A stretch of 64,000 nucleotides of DNA, taken from assembly GCA_963821275.1 (NCBI GenBank), contig CAWGDF010000004.1, forward strand, positions 372,001 through 436,000. Reading direction: 5' to 3'. The DNA is from JACVRW01 sp963821275. Its GTDB lineage: Bacteria > Actinomycetota > Thermoleophilia > Solirubrobacterales > Thermoleophilaceae. Shown here in pieces: positions 32,535 through 40,655 of this stretch. The position numbers and the translations under genes are program-made. Numbering within the stretch: position 1 is the first letter of the stretch; every line of letters begins with the position of its first letter. The notes under the pieces were generated by a model, which was not told where the DNA came from, did no database searches, and saw only the letters and a program-made list of their open reading frames with translations.

Positions 32535-32540
32535 AGACTA
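32535..32540 (-). promoter_or_regulatory. -10-like hexamer TAGTCT in an AT-rich divergent promoter region
   Basis: TAGTCT ends seven bases before the regulator's ATG. The surrounding 32528-32585 stretch is markedly AT-rich (contains ATCATATATACTG), and probably carries both divergent promoters and a regulator site. Confidence 0.45.
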
Positions 32541-32599
32541 CCTTTTCTAGAATGGCTGATCATATATACTGCCTGTAACACCGAGCGAAAGCGGCCCTG

Positions 32600-32887
32600 A
32601 TGCCCCACTTCAAATGCGTAGCCTGCAGAACCCGCCTGTACAGCGCCGCAGGCCCGGACGACCTGGTCGGCGATCTGTGTCCCGGCTGCGGGTCCCTGCT
32701 CGAGCCGGTCGGGGAGCTTTCGGAAGTCGTCGGCTTCCAATCGATTCGCGCCCGCGCAGCCGTTGCCGGTGCGTCGGGCATGCACCAGCGGATCGCCGAT
32801 CGCTTCGGCGACTTCATCGTCCGCCGGGAGGCGCTTCTCGCCCAAGCACGGCTTTGGCCCCCGGCCCGAACTGACGCGAACTCATGA
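32600..32887 (+). CDS. Small zinc-ribbon protein
   Basis: A 95-residue protein. FKCVACRTR and GDLCPGCGSLLEP give a CxxC...CxxC zinc ribbon in the first 35 residues. The C-terminal half (GMHQRIADRFGDFIVRREAL) is a helical charged segment. The function is unknown; the divergent regulator gene is the most likely functional partner. No clear ribosome site precedes the ATG. Confidence 0.65.
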   Translation: MPHFKCVACRTRLYSAAGPDDLVGDLCPGCGSLLEPVGELSEVVGFQSIRARAAVAGASGMHQRIADRFGDFIVRREALLAQARLWPPARTDANS

Positions 32888-32990
32888 ACGCCACCGGAGC
32901 GGCCAGCACAGCGCTACCGCTGGAAGCGATGGCACGCCATGACAGCGGCGATTCCGGCCTTCCACCGACCACCGGACTGGAGATGCAGCG

Positions 32991-33734
32991 ATGAAGATCC
33001 TCGACCGTCTGCGCAGCCGCTCGCCCCGGGGGGACGCCGGTGATCCAGACTCAGTGGAAGCGGGCTCGGCACACGAGCAGCGACTGCCGATCGCCGGCTA
33101 CGACCAGTTCGATGGCAAGCAGCTGATCCCCCAGCTCTCTCACCTGTCGCAGGTCGAGCTGGCCACCGTCGACGCCCACGAGCGATCGCACCGAGACCGG
33201 CCGGTCGTGCTCAACCGGCTGCGCTGGCTAAGGGGGGACGAACCGCTGCCGGGATACGACGCGCTCGACTCAGACGAGATCATCGATGCGCTCGCCGACG
33301 CCGACGCAGCGACCGTCAAGGCCGTGCGCTCATACGAGCGCCACCACAGAGATCGCCGCGCAGTGCAAGCAGAAGTCGCACGCGTCATTCCTTCGGCACG
33401 GGCAAGTGCTGCAGAAGATCGCACCCGCGAAGACAAGGCCGCGCTCGTCCAAGCAGGGCTTCGGTCCCGATCCGCCCGCGGCACCCAGCTGATGAAGGCC
33501 GAAAGTCATCCCAGCGCTGTCGAGCGCGCAGACGCGGCCCGGGACGAACGAGAGCAGCTGCGTGACGACGCGCGCTACCGGCGCGAGCGGCTCGACCTCT
33601 ACCGGGCACGGCTCTACGGCGGGCGCGCGGCCAACCAGGGCAAACTCAGGGAGTTGCAGCGGGCCTCCGACGGGGCCGCTGCCCGTCTTCGCCGCGCCGA
33701 GGCAGCAGCCCCGCCTACTCATCCACCCACCTGA
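32991..33734 (+). CDS. Protein with two tandem ~50-residue helical repeats and charged C-terminus
   Basis: A 247-residue protein of unknown function. Two related units are visible: residues about 32-78 (LPIAGYDQFDGKQLIPQLSH, ELATVDAHERSHRDRPVVLN) and 83-129 (LPGYDALDSDEIIDALADAD, TVKAVRSYERHHRDRRAV). Each has GYD, an acidic turn, a helix and a YE/HE..HRDR.V ending. I know this unit from actinobacterial proteins of unclear role. The last 100 residues are Arg/Glu/Ala-rich and probably helical or disordered. The ATG has GGAG eight to nine bases upstream. Confidence 0.65.
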   Translation: MKILDRLRSRSPRGDAGDPDSVEAGSAHEQRLPIAGYDQFDGKQLIPQLSHLSQVELATVDAHERSHRDRPVVLNRLRWLRGDEPLPGYDALDSDEIIDALADADAATVKAVRSYERHHRDRRAVQAEVARVIPSARASAAEDRTREDKAALVQAGLRSRSARGTQLMKAESHPSAVERADAARDEREQLRDDARYRRERLDLYRARLYGGRAANQGKLRELQRASDGAAARLRRAEAAAPPTHPPT

Positions 33735-33869
33735 GCGCTGCCACCCGCGCTCTAGCCGCAAGCGATCTCGGCCTCGTCCTCAATCGCGGCCGCGCGCGCA
33801 GCACCTCGGTCTCGCAATGCAACCACAGACCACACTCCGTCTCCACGGTGGTGTTCGAGAGCGGCCGGC

Positions 33870-35786
33870 TTAGGGCGCGAACTCGCCGGCGCCGCTCGGT
33901 CTCGAGGCAGCTGATCCTCCGCCGGCTGGCGGGGCGGGGCTGACCGGCGCCGGCGCCGGCGGGCGGGGGCCGGGGTCGCGGCGGCGGGGGTGAACTCGTG
34001 GGCGGGGGTGGGCGGCGGTGGCGGCGGCGCGGGTGGCGGCGCGGCCGGCGCCGGGGCCGGCTGCGGGCTGTGGGGCGGCGGGAATCGGGGCCGGGGCCGG
34101 CTGGGCCGGGGTCGTGCTCGGGGCCGGCTCCGGTGCCGGCTTGACCGCGATCTCGTCTTTGACCGGCCGGGCGTCGGGTTGGCGCTGCTGCTCCGCACGC
34201 TGGGCAGGCCGCTCCGGGCGCGGCGGCCCGCTGTGGTTGGCGAGCTGATCCACCGCGGTGCCCCCGCCGGCCACCGCCGCGGCCGAGGCGGCAACCGCCG
34301 CCACCTTCTGGCCGGCCGCCAGCTCCGCTGCGGCCTGGACACGGTCGCCGACGGCCGCCGCCTTCTGCTGGGCCGCTCCGGCCAGCGACTCGAACAGGCC
34401 CCGCACACCGCCTCCCACCTGCAGCACCGCCAGCGCCGCCGGCGGCACCAGCGCCGCGACCCGCGCGGGCGTCGCCCGGAACTCCTTCAGGCGCACGCGG
34501 CAGGCCAGGCAGCTGCGCATGTGCGGCCGCAGCACGGCCAGGTCGCTCCCCGACGCCTCCCCGTCGGCCAGCGCCGAGAGCAGCGGCGCGAAGCGCTCGC
34601 ACTCGACCCCTCCCTCGATCCCCGCCACCTGGCGCAGGAAGGCCTGCCGCCCCTCGGTGAGACAGCGGTTGACCTTCGTGTAGGTCCAGCCGGTGATCTG
34701 GCAGATCTCGCGATAGGAGTAGCCCTCGGCCCTGAGGCGCAGCGCCCGGATCTCCTGGGGCTTCAGGCGCTGCAGCGCCTCGGCGCCCTGGCGCAGGCGC
34801 TCGTAGCGCTCGGCCTGGTCGTGGGTGACCGCCGCGGGGGTGCCGCGGTCGCCGAGCCGGCCGTCGTCGGTGACCGGGGAGTGACGGTCGCGCTGGCGGC
34901 GGAGCGCGAAGGCCTCGTGCTTGACCACCGTCTTGAGCCAGGGGATGAGCTCGTGCTCGCGGACGCTTGGGGCCTTGGTGAGCAGGATCTCGAAGCCGCG
35001 CTGGTAGGCGTCCTCGGCGTCCTCGGGCGTGGTCGCGTAGCGCCGTGCCGTGGCCAGGATCTGGGCGCCGTGCTTGGCGAGCAGCTCCAGCGCCGCCTGG
35101 TCGATCTCGCCCCGCGCGGGCCGCGTCCCTCGCTTGCGCATCAGCACGACGTTCAGGGCGAATCCTTCAACTATTCGCCCCGCTGTGCCGGCGGCGAACT
35201 CCGCTACGTGCGTGCTTTTCAGCGATGCACGAGCGGCCAGCAGCGCGGCGTATGAGCGAACCAGGAGGGAGCGTTCCTCGGCGAGCAGCGGATCGGCGGG
35301 GTCGCAGCCGCGCTCCACCCAGCGGTCGGACAGGTCCATGGCCTCGGCGCGCAGCGCCGCCGCCTGCTGGACGTCCTGCGGGTCGGCGGCGTAGGTGTAG
35401 GCGTAGAGGTCGCGCAGCGCCCGCACCAGCTCCTCGGAGTCCTCCTTGCCGTGCTGTGCCTCGCGGTGGGCTCGCCACCACTCGACCTCGAGCTCGGCGG
35501 CCCGGACCGGGTCGAGGCCGAGCTGCTCGCTGCGGGCCAGCAGGCGGTAGAAGCGCGCCATGAGGGCGCGGGCGGCCGCGGGATCGTTGTCCGGGAACGG
35601 CGCCCACTTCTGGTTGGCGCGGAGGACCAGCCAGGCCCCGGCGGCGGTCCTGGGCCAGCTCATCCGGAAGGCCGCGCGAACCAGTCCGACCGACGCGATC
35701 AGGAAGGCGCCCCATTTCCGGCGGTAGTAGGTCTCCCAGGCACGGCACTCCAGCCTCCCCACCGAGCGCGGATCGAAGGAGCGCAT
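33870..35786 (-). CDS. Sigma-70-family (ECF-like) factor with zinc-finger C-terminus, fused in frame to an unrelated N-terminal protein
   Basis: A 638-residue open frame made of distinct parts. Residues 1-185 (RLECRAWETYYRRKWGAFL, ANQKWAPFPDNDP, EVEWWRAHRE, LLVRSYAALLAA) match a free-standing actinobacterial protein family of unknown function. Residues about 186-215 look like a non-coding leader. From Met216 the protein is a sigma factor: TPEDAEDAYQRGFEILL (region 2), LKPQEIRALRLRAEGYSYRE and ICQITGWTYTKVNRCL (region 4). A zinc-finger anti-sigma-like segment follows (CERFAPLL to HMRSCLACRVRL), then an Ala-rich stretch that could cross the membrane and a long Pro-Ala tail. It may be one fusion or two genes joined by a lost stop, with the second starting at ATG 35141. 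Confidence 0.72.
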   Translation of the reverse strand: MRSFDPRSVGRLECRAWETYYRRKWGAFLIASVGLVRAAFRMSWPRTAAGAWLVLRANQKWAPFPDNDPAAARALMARFYRLLARSEQLGLDPVRAAELEVEWWRAHREAQHGKEDSEELVRALRDLYAYTYAADPQDVQQAAALRAEAMDLSDRWVERGCDPADPLLAEERSLLVRSYAALLAARASLKSTHVAEFAAGTAGRIVEGFALNVVLMRKRGTRPARGEIDQAALELLAKHGAQILATARRYATTPEDAEDAYQRGFEILLTKAPSVREHELIPWLKTVVKHEAFALRRQRDRHSPVTDDGRLGDRGTPAAVTHDQAERYERLRQGAEALQRLKPQEIRALRLRAEGYSYREICQITGWTYTKVNRCLTEGRQAFLRQVAGIEGGVECERFAPLLSALADGEASGSDLAVLRPHMRSCLACRVRLKEFRATPARVAALVPPAALAVLQVGGGVRGLFESLAGAAQQKAAAVGDRVQAAAELAAGQKVAAVAASAAAVAGGGTAVDQLANHSGPPRPERPAQRAEQQRQPDARPVKDEIAVKPAPEPAPSTTPAQPAPAPIPAAPQPAAGPGAGRAATRAAATAAHPRPRVHPRRRDPGPRPPAPAPVSPAPPAGGGSAASRPSGAGEFAP

Positions 35787-35843
35787 CGGGCTCGAGCCCG
35801 GCCGGCGACCATTGCCGCAACTCTAGGACCGCGCCCGGGGCAA

Positions 35844-35849
35844 TACCGT
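35844..35849 (+). promoter_or_regulatory. -10-like hexamer TACCGT for the SGNH hydrolase gene
   Basis: TACCGT ends six bases before the GTG at 35856. Confidence 0.4.
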
Positions 35850-35855
35850 TGTCCC

Positions 35856-36605
35856 GTGCTCAAACGCGGGGCGATCGTCCTGGCAGCCGCGGCGCTCACG
35901 CTTGCGGCGGCCGCCACGAGCGTGCCGGCCGACCGGCGCGCGCAGGCCTGCCGGCTCGGCGGGCCCGACGAGATCCGGCAGCCGCCGTGGGTGCGCGCGC
36001 AGCGGGCCACCGTGCTCGTGGACTCGGTGCTGCTGGGCGCGGCTCCCACCGTCCGGGCCAGCCGGCCCTGCTGGCGCGTCTCGGTGCGAGGTCGGCCGGC
36101 CCAGATGATCGGGGTGGCGGAGCGGACACTGCGCGCCCGGGGACGACGTGTGGCTCCGCTGGTGATCGTCGGGCTGGGCTACAACTCCCTCTGGGAGCGC
36201 GGCGGCCGCCGCTTCGCCTACTGGGCGGCTCGCTTCGACGGCGAGGCGACAAGCCTGATCCGGACCCTGCGGCGCATGGGCGCCCGGCAGGTGGTGTGGG
36301 TGACGCTGCGTGAGCCGACGGCTGCGATGGTGCCGCCCGCCGCCCTCAGCCAGGTGCGGCGCTACTCGTACTACTTCCCCTGGGTCAACCAGCGCCTGCG
36401 CCGCCTAGCCCGGCGCCGCCGCGATCTGGTGCTGGCCGACTGGCGGGCGGCGTCCGACCGGCGCGGACTCACCTATGACGCCATCCATACGAACACCAGG
36501 GGTTCGCGCGTGATGGCCCGGACGATCTGGGGCGCCGTGGGTCGCGAGGCTCGCCGCCAGGCGAGCCGGCGCCGGCCCGAGCGGCTGCGACCGCGCGAGC
36601 GCTAG
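35856..36605 (+). CDS. Secreted SGNH/GDSL-like hydrolase
   Basis: A 249-residue exported protein. The leader (LKRGAIVLAAAALTLAAAAT) is a signal peptide. ATVLVDSVLLG corresponds to block I with the nucleophile serine, VGLGYNSLW to block III with the asparagine, and YDAIHTNTRG to block V with the Asp-x-x-His pair. The family includes esterases and O-acetyl hydrolases acting on cell-wall or polysaccharide substrates. The stop codon TAG at 36603-36605 touches the left copy of a 37-base direct repeat. Confidence 0.78.
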   Translation: MLKRGAIVLAAAALTLAAAATSVPADRRAQACRLGGPDEIRQPPWVRAQRATVLVDSVLLGAAPTVRASRPCWRVSVRGRPAQMIGVAERTLRARGRRVAPLVIVGLGYNSLWERGGRRFAYWAARFDGEATSLIRTLRRMGARQVVWVTLREPTAAMVPPAALSQVRRYSYYFPWVNQRLRRLARRRRDLVLADWRAASDRRGLTYDAIHTNTRGSRVMARTIWGAVGREARRQASRRRPERLRPRER

Positions 36606-36640
36606 GACTGGCGGGGGATCTCGACGAACGAGCTGTCGTC
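36604..36640. repeat. 37-bp direct repeat, left copy
   Basis: Identical to 37158-37194 except for one base (G for A at the tenth position). On the minus strand it encodes DDSSFVEIP.QS and a stop, the end of the small gene at 37156-37452, so it is a duplicated 3' end of that gene. Confidence 0.85.
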
Positions 36641-36677
36641 TGACCGGGGGTCGGCTATGTTCGATTCGCCCGTCGCG

Positions 36678-37067
36678 TTACGAGAGCGCCTTTGCCTTTA
36701 GCGCGTTGAACTCGTCCTGCGTGATCGCTCCCTGGTCGAGCAGCTGCTTGGCCTTGGCGATCTCGTCGGCGGAACCGCCTGCCGCCTCGCGCACGTACTG
36801 GTCGAACTGCTCCTTCTGTGCCTCGGCCTGCTTCATGCTGCGCTCGCGCATCCCGTCGTGCTCGACGATCAGATAGATCAGCACGCCGAGCCACGGCAGG
36901 ATGACCACGAAGATCACCCATAGCGCCTTGGCGAAGCCGCCGATGTCGTGGCGGCGGAACACATCGATCAAGACCGTGACCACGATCCAGATCCAGATCA
37001 CCCAGAAGAAGAAGATGATTATCGTCCACAACACGTCCATGAACGGATAGTCGGCCGCTATCGACAT
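36678..37067 (-). CDS. SHOCT-domain membrane protein
   Basis: A 129-residue protein. Two membrane helices in the N-terminal half (LWTIIIFFFWVIWIWIVVTV and FVVILPWLGVLIYLIV) with RRHDIGGFAKALW between them match the PLDc_N-like two-helix module. The last 35 residues (SADEIAKAKQLLDQGAITQD, EFNALKAKAL) are a SHOCT helix pair. Such proteins are widespread and uncharacterised in actinobacteria. GAGGGGAG lies seven bases before the ATG. The gene sits between the two copies of a 37-base direct repeat. Confidence 0.8.
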   Translation of the reverse strand: MSIAADYPFMDVLWTIIIFFFWVIWIWIVVTVLIDVFRRHDIGGFAKALWVIFVVILPWLGVLIYLIVEHDGMRERSMKQAEAQKEQFDQYVREAAGGSADEIAKAKQLLDQGAITQDEFNALKAKALS

Positions 37068-37155
37068 CGTTTCGCTCCCCTCGTCGTCCGCAAATCCAGC
37101 GCACGTATACACGCATGAGCGGTCGTTCCCGCTTTGCGTAACCAGGCGGGCCGGC

Positions 37156-37452
37156 TCAGGACTGGCAGGGGATCTCGACGAACGAGCTGTCGTCGGAGAG
37201 AACGACCAGGCAGGCGGTGCCCCCGTCGGGGAACTCGACGATCTCCACCTCGACGATCACGGGCTCGTCGCGAGCCTCCGACCGGTGCGGCACGAACTTG
37301 CGAATTGCGTCCTCGTCGAGCCGCTTGCCGTGAGCACGAGTGGCGATCAGGGCGATCTCCTCCAGCCGCCCCTGCACCTCCTCGGTCAGCCGGCGGATCC
37401 GGCTCCGGTCCTCGGCGCCCAGCTCGGTTCGGTTCGGCGTGGTCTCGTTCAC
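37156..37452 (-). CDS. Small acidic hypothetical protein
   Basis: A 98-residue protein of unknown function. The N-terminal half (DRSRIRRLTEEVQGRLEEIA) is a helix. The C-terminal half (PVIVEVEIVEFPDGGTACLV, VLSDDSSFVEIPCQS) is predicted as beta strands. AGGAGG precedes the GTG start. It begins 13 bases after the collagen-like gene's stop, so they share a transcript. Its last 12 codons are duplicated at 36604-36640. Confidence 0.6.
   Translation of the reverse strand: MNETTPNRTELGAEDRSRIRRLTEEVQGRLEEIALIATRAHGKRLDEDAIRKFVPHRSEARDEPVIVEVEIVEFPDGGTACLVVLSDDSSFVEIPCQS
37158..37194. repeat. 37-bp direct repeat, right copy
   Basis: The right copy is the 3' end of the gene at 37156-37452. It matches 36604-36640 at 36 of 37 bases in the same orientation, and the two copies flank the SHOCT gene. 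Confidence 0.85.
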
Positions 37453-37465
37453 CGTTCCTCCTCAC

Positions 37466-38221
37466 TCAGGCGGGCACGGCCACGCCATTGATCGTGCAGC
37501 GGCCCGCGCCCGCGCCGGCCGGGTCGCTGACCACGGCGAACAGGTGGAGGTCGATCGTGCTGCTCGGGCTCGAGTACACCCCCTGCACAGCCACCCGCGT
37601 GAAGCCGTCGCTCTCCGAGGGCCCACCGGTGTTCTGGGTCACGCCGGCCTGGAATTCGAGCTGCAGGTTCGCAGTGTTGGCCGGGTCGCTGTCGCTGTCC
37701 ACGGTGACCGTCTCGTACAAGGTCGCCGCCTGGGCCGAGCGGACGCTGAAGTTCAGCGTGGTGACGCCACCGGCCAGGCCACAGCTGGCGCTGACCCTCA
37801 GTCCGCCCGTCTCGAGGACCCTGACGGAGGAGGGTGCGGCGCTGGCCGCGGCTGAATAGCGGATCGGCACGGCCCCAGGACCACGGGGGCCGGTGGCGCC
37901 CCGGGGACCCCTCGGCCCGGGCGGTCCGGCGGCCGCCCGGCGGCGGAGCTGGCCGCGGATCCAGCGAGACAGCGAACGCTTGGTCACCGCTCGGGTGCCC
38001 AGTTTCGGCGCCTTGACCGATCGCCTCCGCAGCTGTCGCGCGCCGACACTGCCGAGGGCGAGGTCGCTCTGCTTGACCCCATGCCTGCGAATTTGCTTGG
38101 TGCCGACACTGTCGTCGGGCAGCGACACCGCCGCGTACGAGGCCCCGCCGAGCGCGATGAAGACGGCCACCGAGGCCATCACGTTGGCGAACGTCATGCG
38201 ATTTCCGATCGAGCGCAGCAT
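37466..38221 (-). CDS. Exported collagen-like protein
   Basis: A 251-residue protein. The N-terminus has a membrane/signal helix (FANVMASVAVFIALGGASYA) of a type frequent in Thermoleophilia surface proteins. A basic stretch with KQIRRHGVKQSDL-type repeats follows. The stretch GPPGPRGPRGATGPRGPG is six Gly-X-Y triplets, a short collagen-like stem. The C-terminal 130 residues (GGLRVSASCGLAGGVTTLNF and on) look like a beta-rich, possibly trimeric head. It should sit on the cell surface. It leads a unit with the small acidic gene. Confidence 0.75.
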   Translation of the reverse strand: MLRSIGNRMTFANVMASVAVFIALGGASYAAVSLPDDSVGTKQIRRHGVKQSDLALGSVGARQLRRRSVKAPKLGTRAVTKRSLSRWIRGQLRRRAAAGPPGPRGPRGATGPRGPGAVPIRYSAAASAAPSSVRVLETGGLRVSASCGLAGGVTTLNFSVRSAQAATLYETVTVDSDSDPANTANLQLEFQAGVTQNTGGPSESDGFTRVAVQGVYSSPSSTIDLHLFAVVSDPAGAGAGRCTINGVAVPA

Positions 38222-38268
38222 CCCCTGCTTGTTCGCCGCAGGCCGGGGTTCTCCTCACGCAGACGCTC

Positions 38269-38325
38269 GGCCTGGAAGGCTTCCGGCTCCCTCGGATCGG
38301 GGACGCGCAGCGCAGCTTCCAGGCC
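38269..38325. promoter_or_regulatory. 10-bp inverted repeat between the collagen-like gene and the sugar transferase
   Basis: GGCCTGGAAG (38269-38278) and CTTCCAGGCC (38316-38325) are perfect inverted arms 37 bases apart. A GGAAGGCTTCC palindrome overlaps the left arm. It lies in the 233-base divergent gap and could be an operator or a hairpin. Nothing else is recognised in this gap. Confidence 0.35.
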
Positions 38326-38454
38326 CGCTCGAAGCTCACGTGACCATGGTCGTCTTCCCGCTGACTCGGCGCCGTTTGTGAAATCCGGCGCGCACACCGC
38401 TACATTTGCCCGGCTGCCGCTGTTTCAGTTCCCAGCGGACGGACGCTGATTCGA

Positions 38455-39945
38455 GTGCCAGACGGTCTACTCCGAGAGCTGAGGGAGGTCGAGCCGGCTT
38501 CCCTGCCCGAGCGCGACATGCGCGCCCGACGACCCCTGCTCCTCCAGGGGGTGCTGCGCTTCGACTCGCTGCGCGCCATCGCCCGGGTCGCCACGCTGGC
38601 CGCGCTCGATCTCGCGGGCCTGGTGCTCGCCATCTACACCGCGCTGATCCTCAAGACCGCGATCCTCAACCCGGACCAGCTGGGCCAGATGTGGGGTCAG
38701 ACCAAGGACTACGCGCCTCTGGCCGGATTGGTGATGCTGCTGCTGTTCGCTCGCTCGGGCCTCTATCGCGACCGTGCGCAACGGCCCGGGTTCAGCAAGG
38801 TGATCGCCTCGCTGTTCCAGGTCACGCTCGTGGTCCTGATCTACGCCGAGATCGAGGGCGAGAACTTCTCGTCCTACTACATCTTCTACAGCTCGTTGTT
38901 CTTTGCGCTGCTGTATGTATCCGCGCTGCGCTTCCTGTTCGAGAGCGCGAGCGGAGCGGTGCTCCGCGCCGCCGGCTATCGCCGCCGTGCCGTGCTGGTG
39001 GGATCGGGGCCGAACATCCAGGCGGTGGCCCTGGCGCTCGACGACTCCAGCGCGATCGAGCCCTACGGCTTTGTCTCCCACACCCCGCCGGCGCTCGTCG
39101 ACGGACTGCGCGACTTCCGCTCGCTCGAGCAGCTCGAGCGCAACTTCGACGCCATCGACGAGGTCCTGATCGCCGATCCCGACTTCCCCCAGGAGGAGGC
39201 GGTCGAGCTGGTGGACCGCTGCCACCAGCAGGGCGTCCGAGTGCGGGTGGCTCCCTCCACGATGGAGATCCTCATGGACCGGGCGGAGTTCGTGCCCGGC
39301 CAGGCGCTCCCGCTCTTCGAGCTCAAGCCGCCGGTGTTCGACGGCCTGGACTTCGCGGTCAAGCGCACGTTCGACCTCGTCGGGGCCGCGCTGCTTCTCG
39401 TCGTGCTCTCCCCGCTGATGGCGGCCGCGGCGCTCGGGATCAAGCTCAGCTCGCGCGGGCCCGTCCTCTACCGCTCGTCGCGGCCCGGGATCGGCGGCCG
39501 GCCCTTCACCTGCTTCAAGTTCCGGACGATGGTCGTGGGGGCCGATGGGCTTCAGGAGCATCTGGAGACCCGCAACGAGCTCAGCGGCGCGCTGTTCAAG
39601 ATCCGCGCCGACCCCCGGATCACGCGGGTGGGGCGCTTCCTGCGCCGCTGGTCGCTCGACGAGCTGCCTCAGCTCTTCAACGTGCTGCGCGGTGAGATGT
39701 CGCTCGTCGGCCCGCGCCCGCTGCCCAAGCGCGACTATGACCGCCTCGAGGACTGGCACCGCAAGCGCTATCTGGTGCTGCCGGGGATGACCGGCCTGTG
39801 GCAGGTCTCGGGCCGGTCGGAGCTCGACTTCGACGAGCTGGTTCGGCTCGACTTCCTCTACCTGGAACGCTGGTCGGTCTTCCTCGATCTCACGATCATC
39901 CTCAAGACGATCCCCGCCGTCGTCCGCGCGCGGGGAGCGTGGTGA
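38455..39945 (+). CDS. Polyprenyl-phosphate hexose-1-phosphate transferase (WcaJ/WbaP type)
   Basis: A 496-residue initiating glycosyltransferase that should put the first sugar-phosphate on the lipid carrier for polysaccharide assembly. The N-terminal half has four membrane helices and a nucleotide-binding-like domain (RRAVLVGSGPNIQAVALAL). The C-terminal catalytic domain has KRTFDLVGAALLLVVLSPLM, then FKFRTMVVGAD, RRWSLDELPQLFNVL and MSLVGPRPLPKRDYD, and ends with GLWQVSGRSELDFDE. All conserved segments are present. It heads the polysaccharide locus and overlaps the next gene by four bases. Confidence 0.92.
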   Translation: MPDGLLRELREVEPASLPERDMRARRPLLLQGVLRFDSLRAIARVATLAALDLAGLVLAIYTALILKTAILNPDQLGQMWGQTKDYAPLAGLVMLLLFARSGLYRDRAQRPGFSKVIASLFQVTLVVLIYAEIEGENFSSYYIFYSSLFFALLYVSALRFLFESASGAVLRAAGYRRRAVLVGSGPNIQAVALALDDSSAIEPYGFVSHTPPALVDGLRDFRSLEQLERNFDAIDEVLIADPDFPQEEAVELVDRCHQQGVRVRVAPSTMEILMDRAEFVPGQALPLFELKPPVFDGLDFAVKRTFDLVGAALLLVVLSPLMAAAALGIKLSSRGPVLYRSSRPGIGGRPFTCFKFRTMVVGADGLQEHLETRNELSGALFKIRADPRITRVGRFLRRWSLDELPQLFNVLRGEMSLVGPRPLPKRDYDRLEDWHRKRYLVLPGMTGLWQVSGRSELDFDELVRLDFLYLERWSVFLDLTIILKTIPAVVRARGAW

Positions 39946-40655
39946 GCGAGCCGCACGACTCGGACAACCTGCTCGACCGCCACTCCGACCCGGACACCCT
40001 CCAGGTCCACTACGAGCAGGAGTACCGCCGCGAGCGCGAGCTGCTCGGCCGGCGCCTGGGCCTGAGCACCGGCGAGGTGCTGTCGGTCGGCTGCGGCCGG
40101 CATCCGGGACGCCATCTCTTCGCCGCGCCCGCCTGGCGCATGACCGGCGTCGACCTGGACCCGGAGCTGATCGACGACCTGCTGGAGCGTGGGGAGCTGG
40201 ACGCCGGCACCGTGGCCCGGGCGGGAGAGCTGCCGTTTGCCGCCGGCTCCTTCGACGTCGTTCTCTACCGGCTGGTGCTGCACCACATCGCCTACCAGGG
40301 GCCGCTGGCGCCCTGCTTCGAGGAGGCGGCGGGCCTGCTTCGCCCGGGCGGGGCCCTGGTGGCGATCGAGCCGGGGCTGTGGCATCCGGTGGGGGCCGGG
40401 CTGGCCCTCGCGAACCGGATCGGGCTGGGCTCCTGGGTGCACGGCACGCCCGACGACATCCCGCTCTCCCCGCGAGTGCTCGTGCGGATCGCCGGCGCCG
40501 CCGGGCTCGAGCCCGAGCTGCACGCGGTGACCTACGGCTGGCGGCGCCTGCCGGCGCCCGCCCAGCGCGCGCTCCACGCGCTCGATCCGCTCGGCTCGCG
40601 CCCGCACGTCGCGCCGCTCGGCCACACGCTCATGCTGATCGCCCGGCGGCGGTGA
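39942..40655 (+). CDS. Class I SAM-dependent methyltransferase
   Basis: A 237-residue methyltransferase. Motif I is VLSVGCGRHPG, GVDLDPELI carries the acidic residue, and SFDVVLYRLVLHHI is motif IV. In this context it probably methylates a sugar or a glycolipid intermediate. The GTG at 39942 overlaps the stop of the sugar transferase gene as GTGA. Its own stop overlaps the following methyltransferase start by one base. Confidence 0.85.
   Translation: MSEPHDSDNLLDRHSDPDTLQVHYEQEYRRERELLGRRLGLSTGEVLSVGCGRHPGRHLFAAPAWRMTGVDLDPELIDDLLERGELDAGTVARAGELPFAAGSFDVVLYRLVLHHIAYQGPLAPCFEEAAGLLRPGGALVAIEPGLWHPVGAGLALANRIGLGSWVHGTPDDIPLSPRVLVRIAGAAGLEPELHAVTYGWRRLPAPAQRALHALDPLGSRPHVAPLGHTLMLIARRR

Noticed and set aside
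33735..33869. Possible short protein remnant (TTVETECGLWLHC and AAAIEDEAEIACG in two frames) after the repeat protein gene
   Set aside because: Too short and unrecognised; it may simply be the non-coding end region between converging genes.
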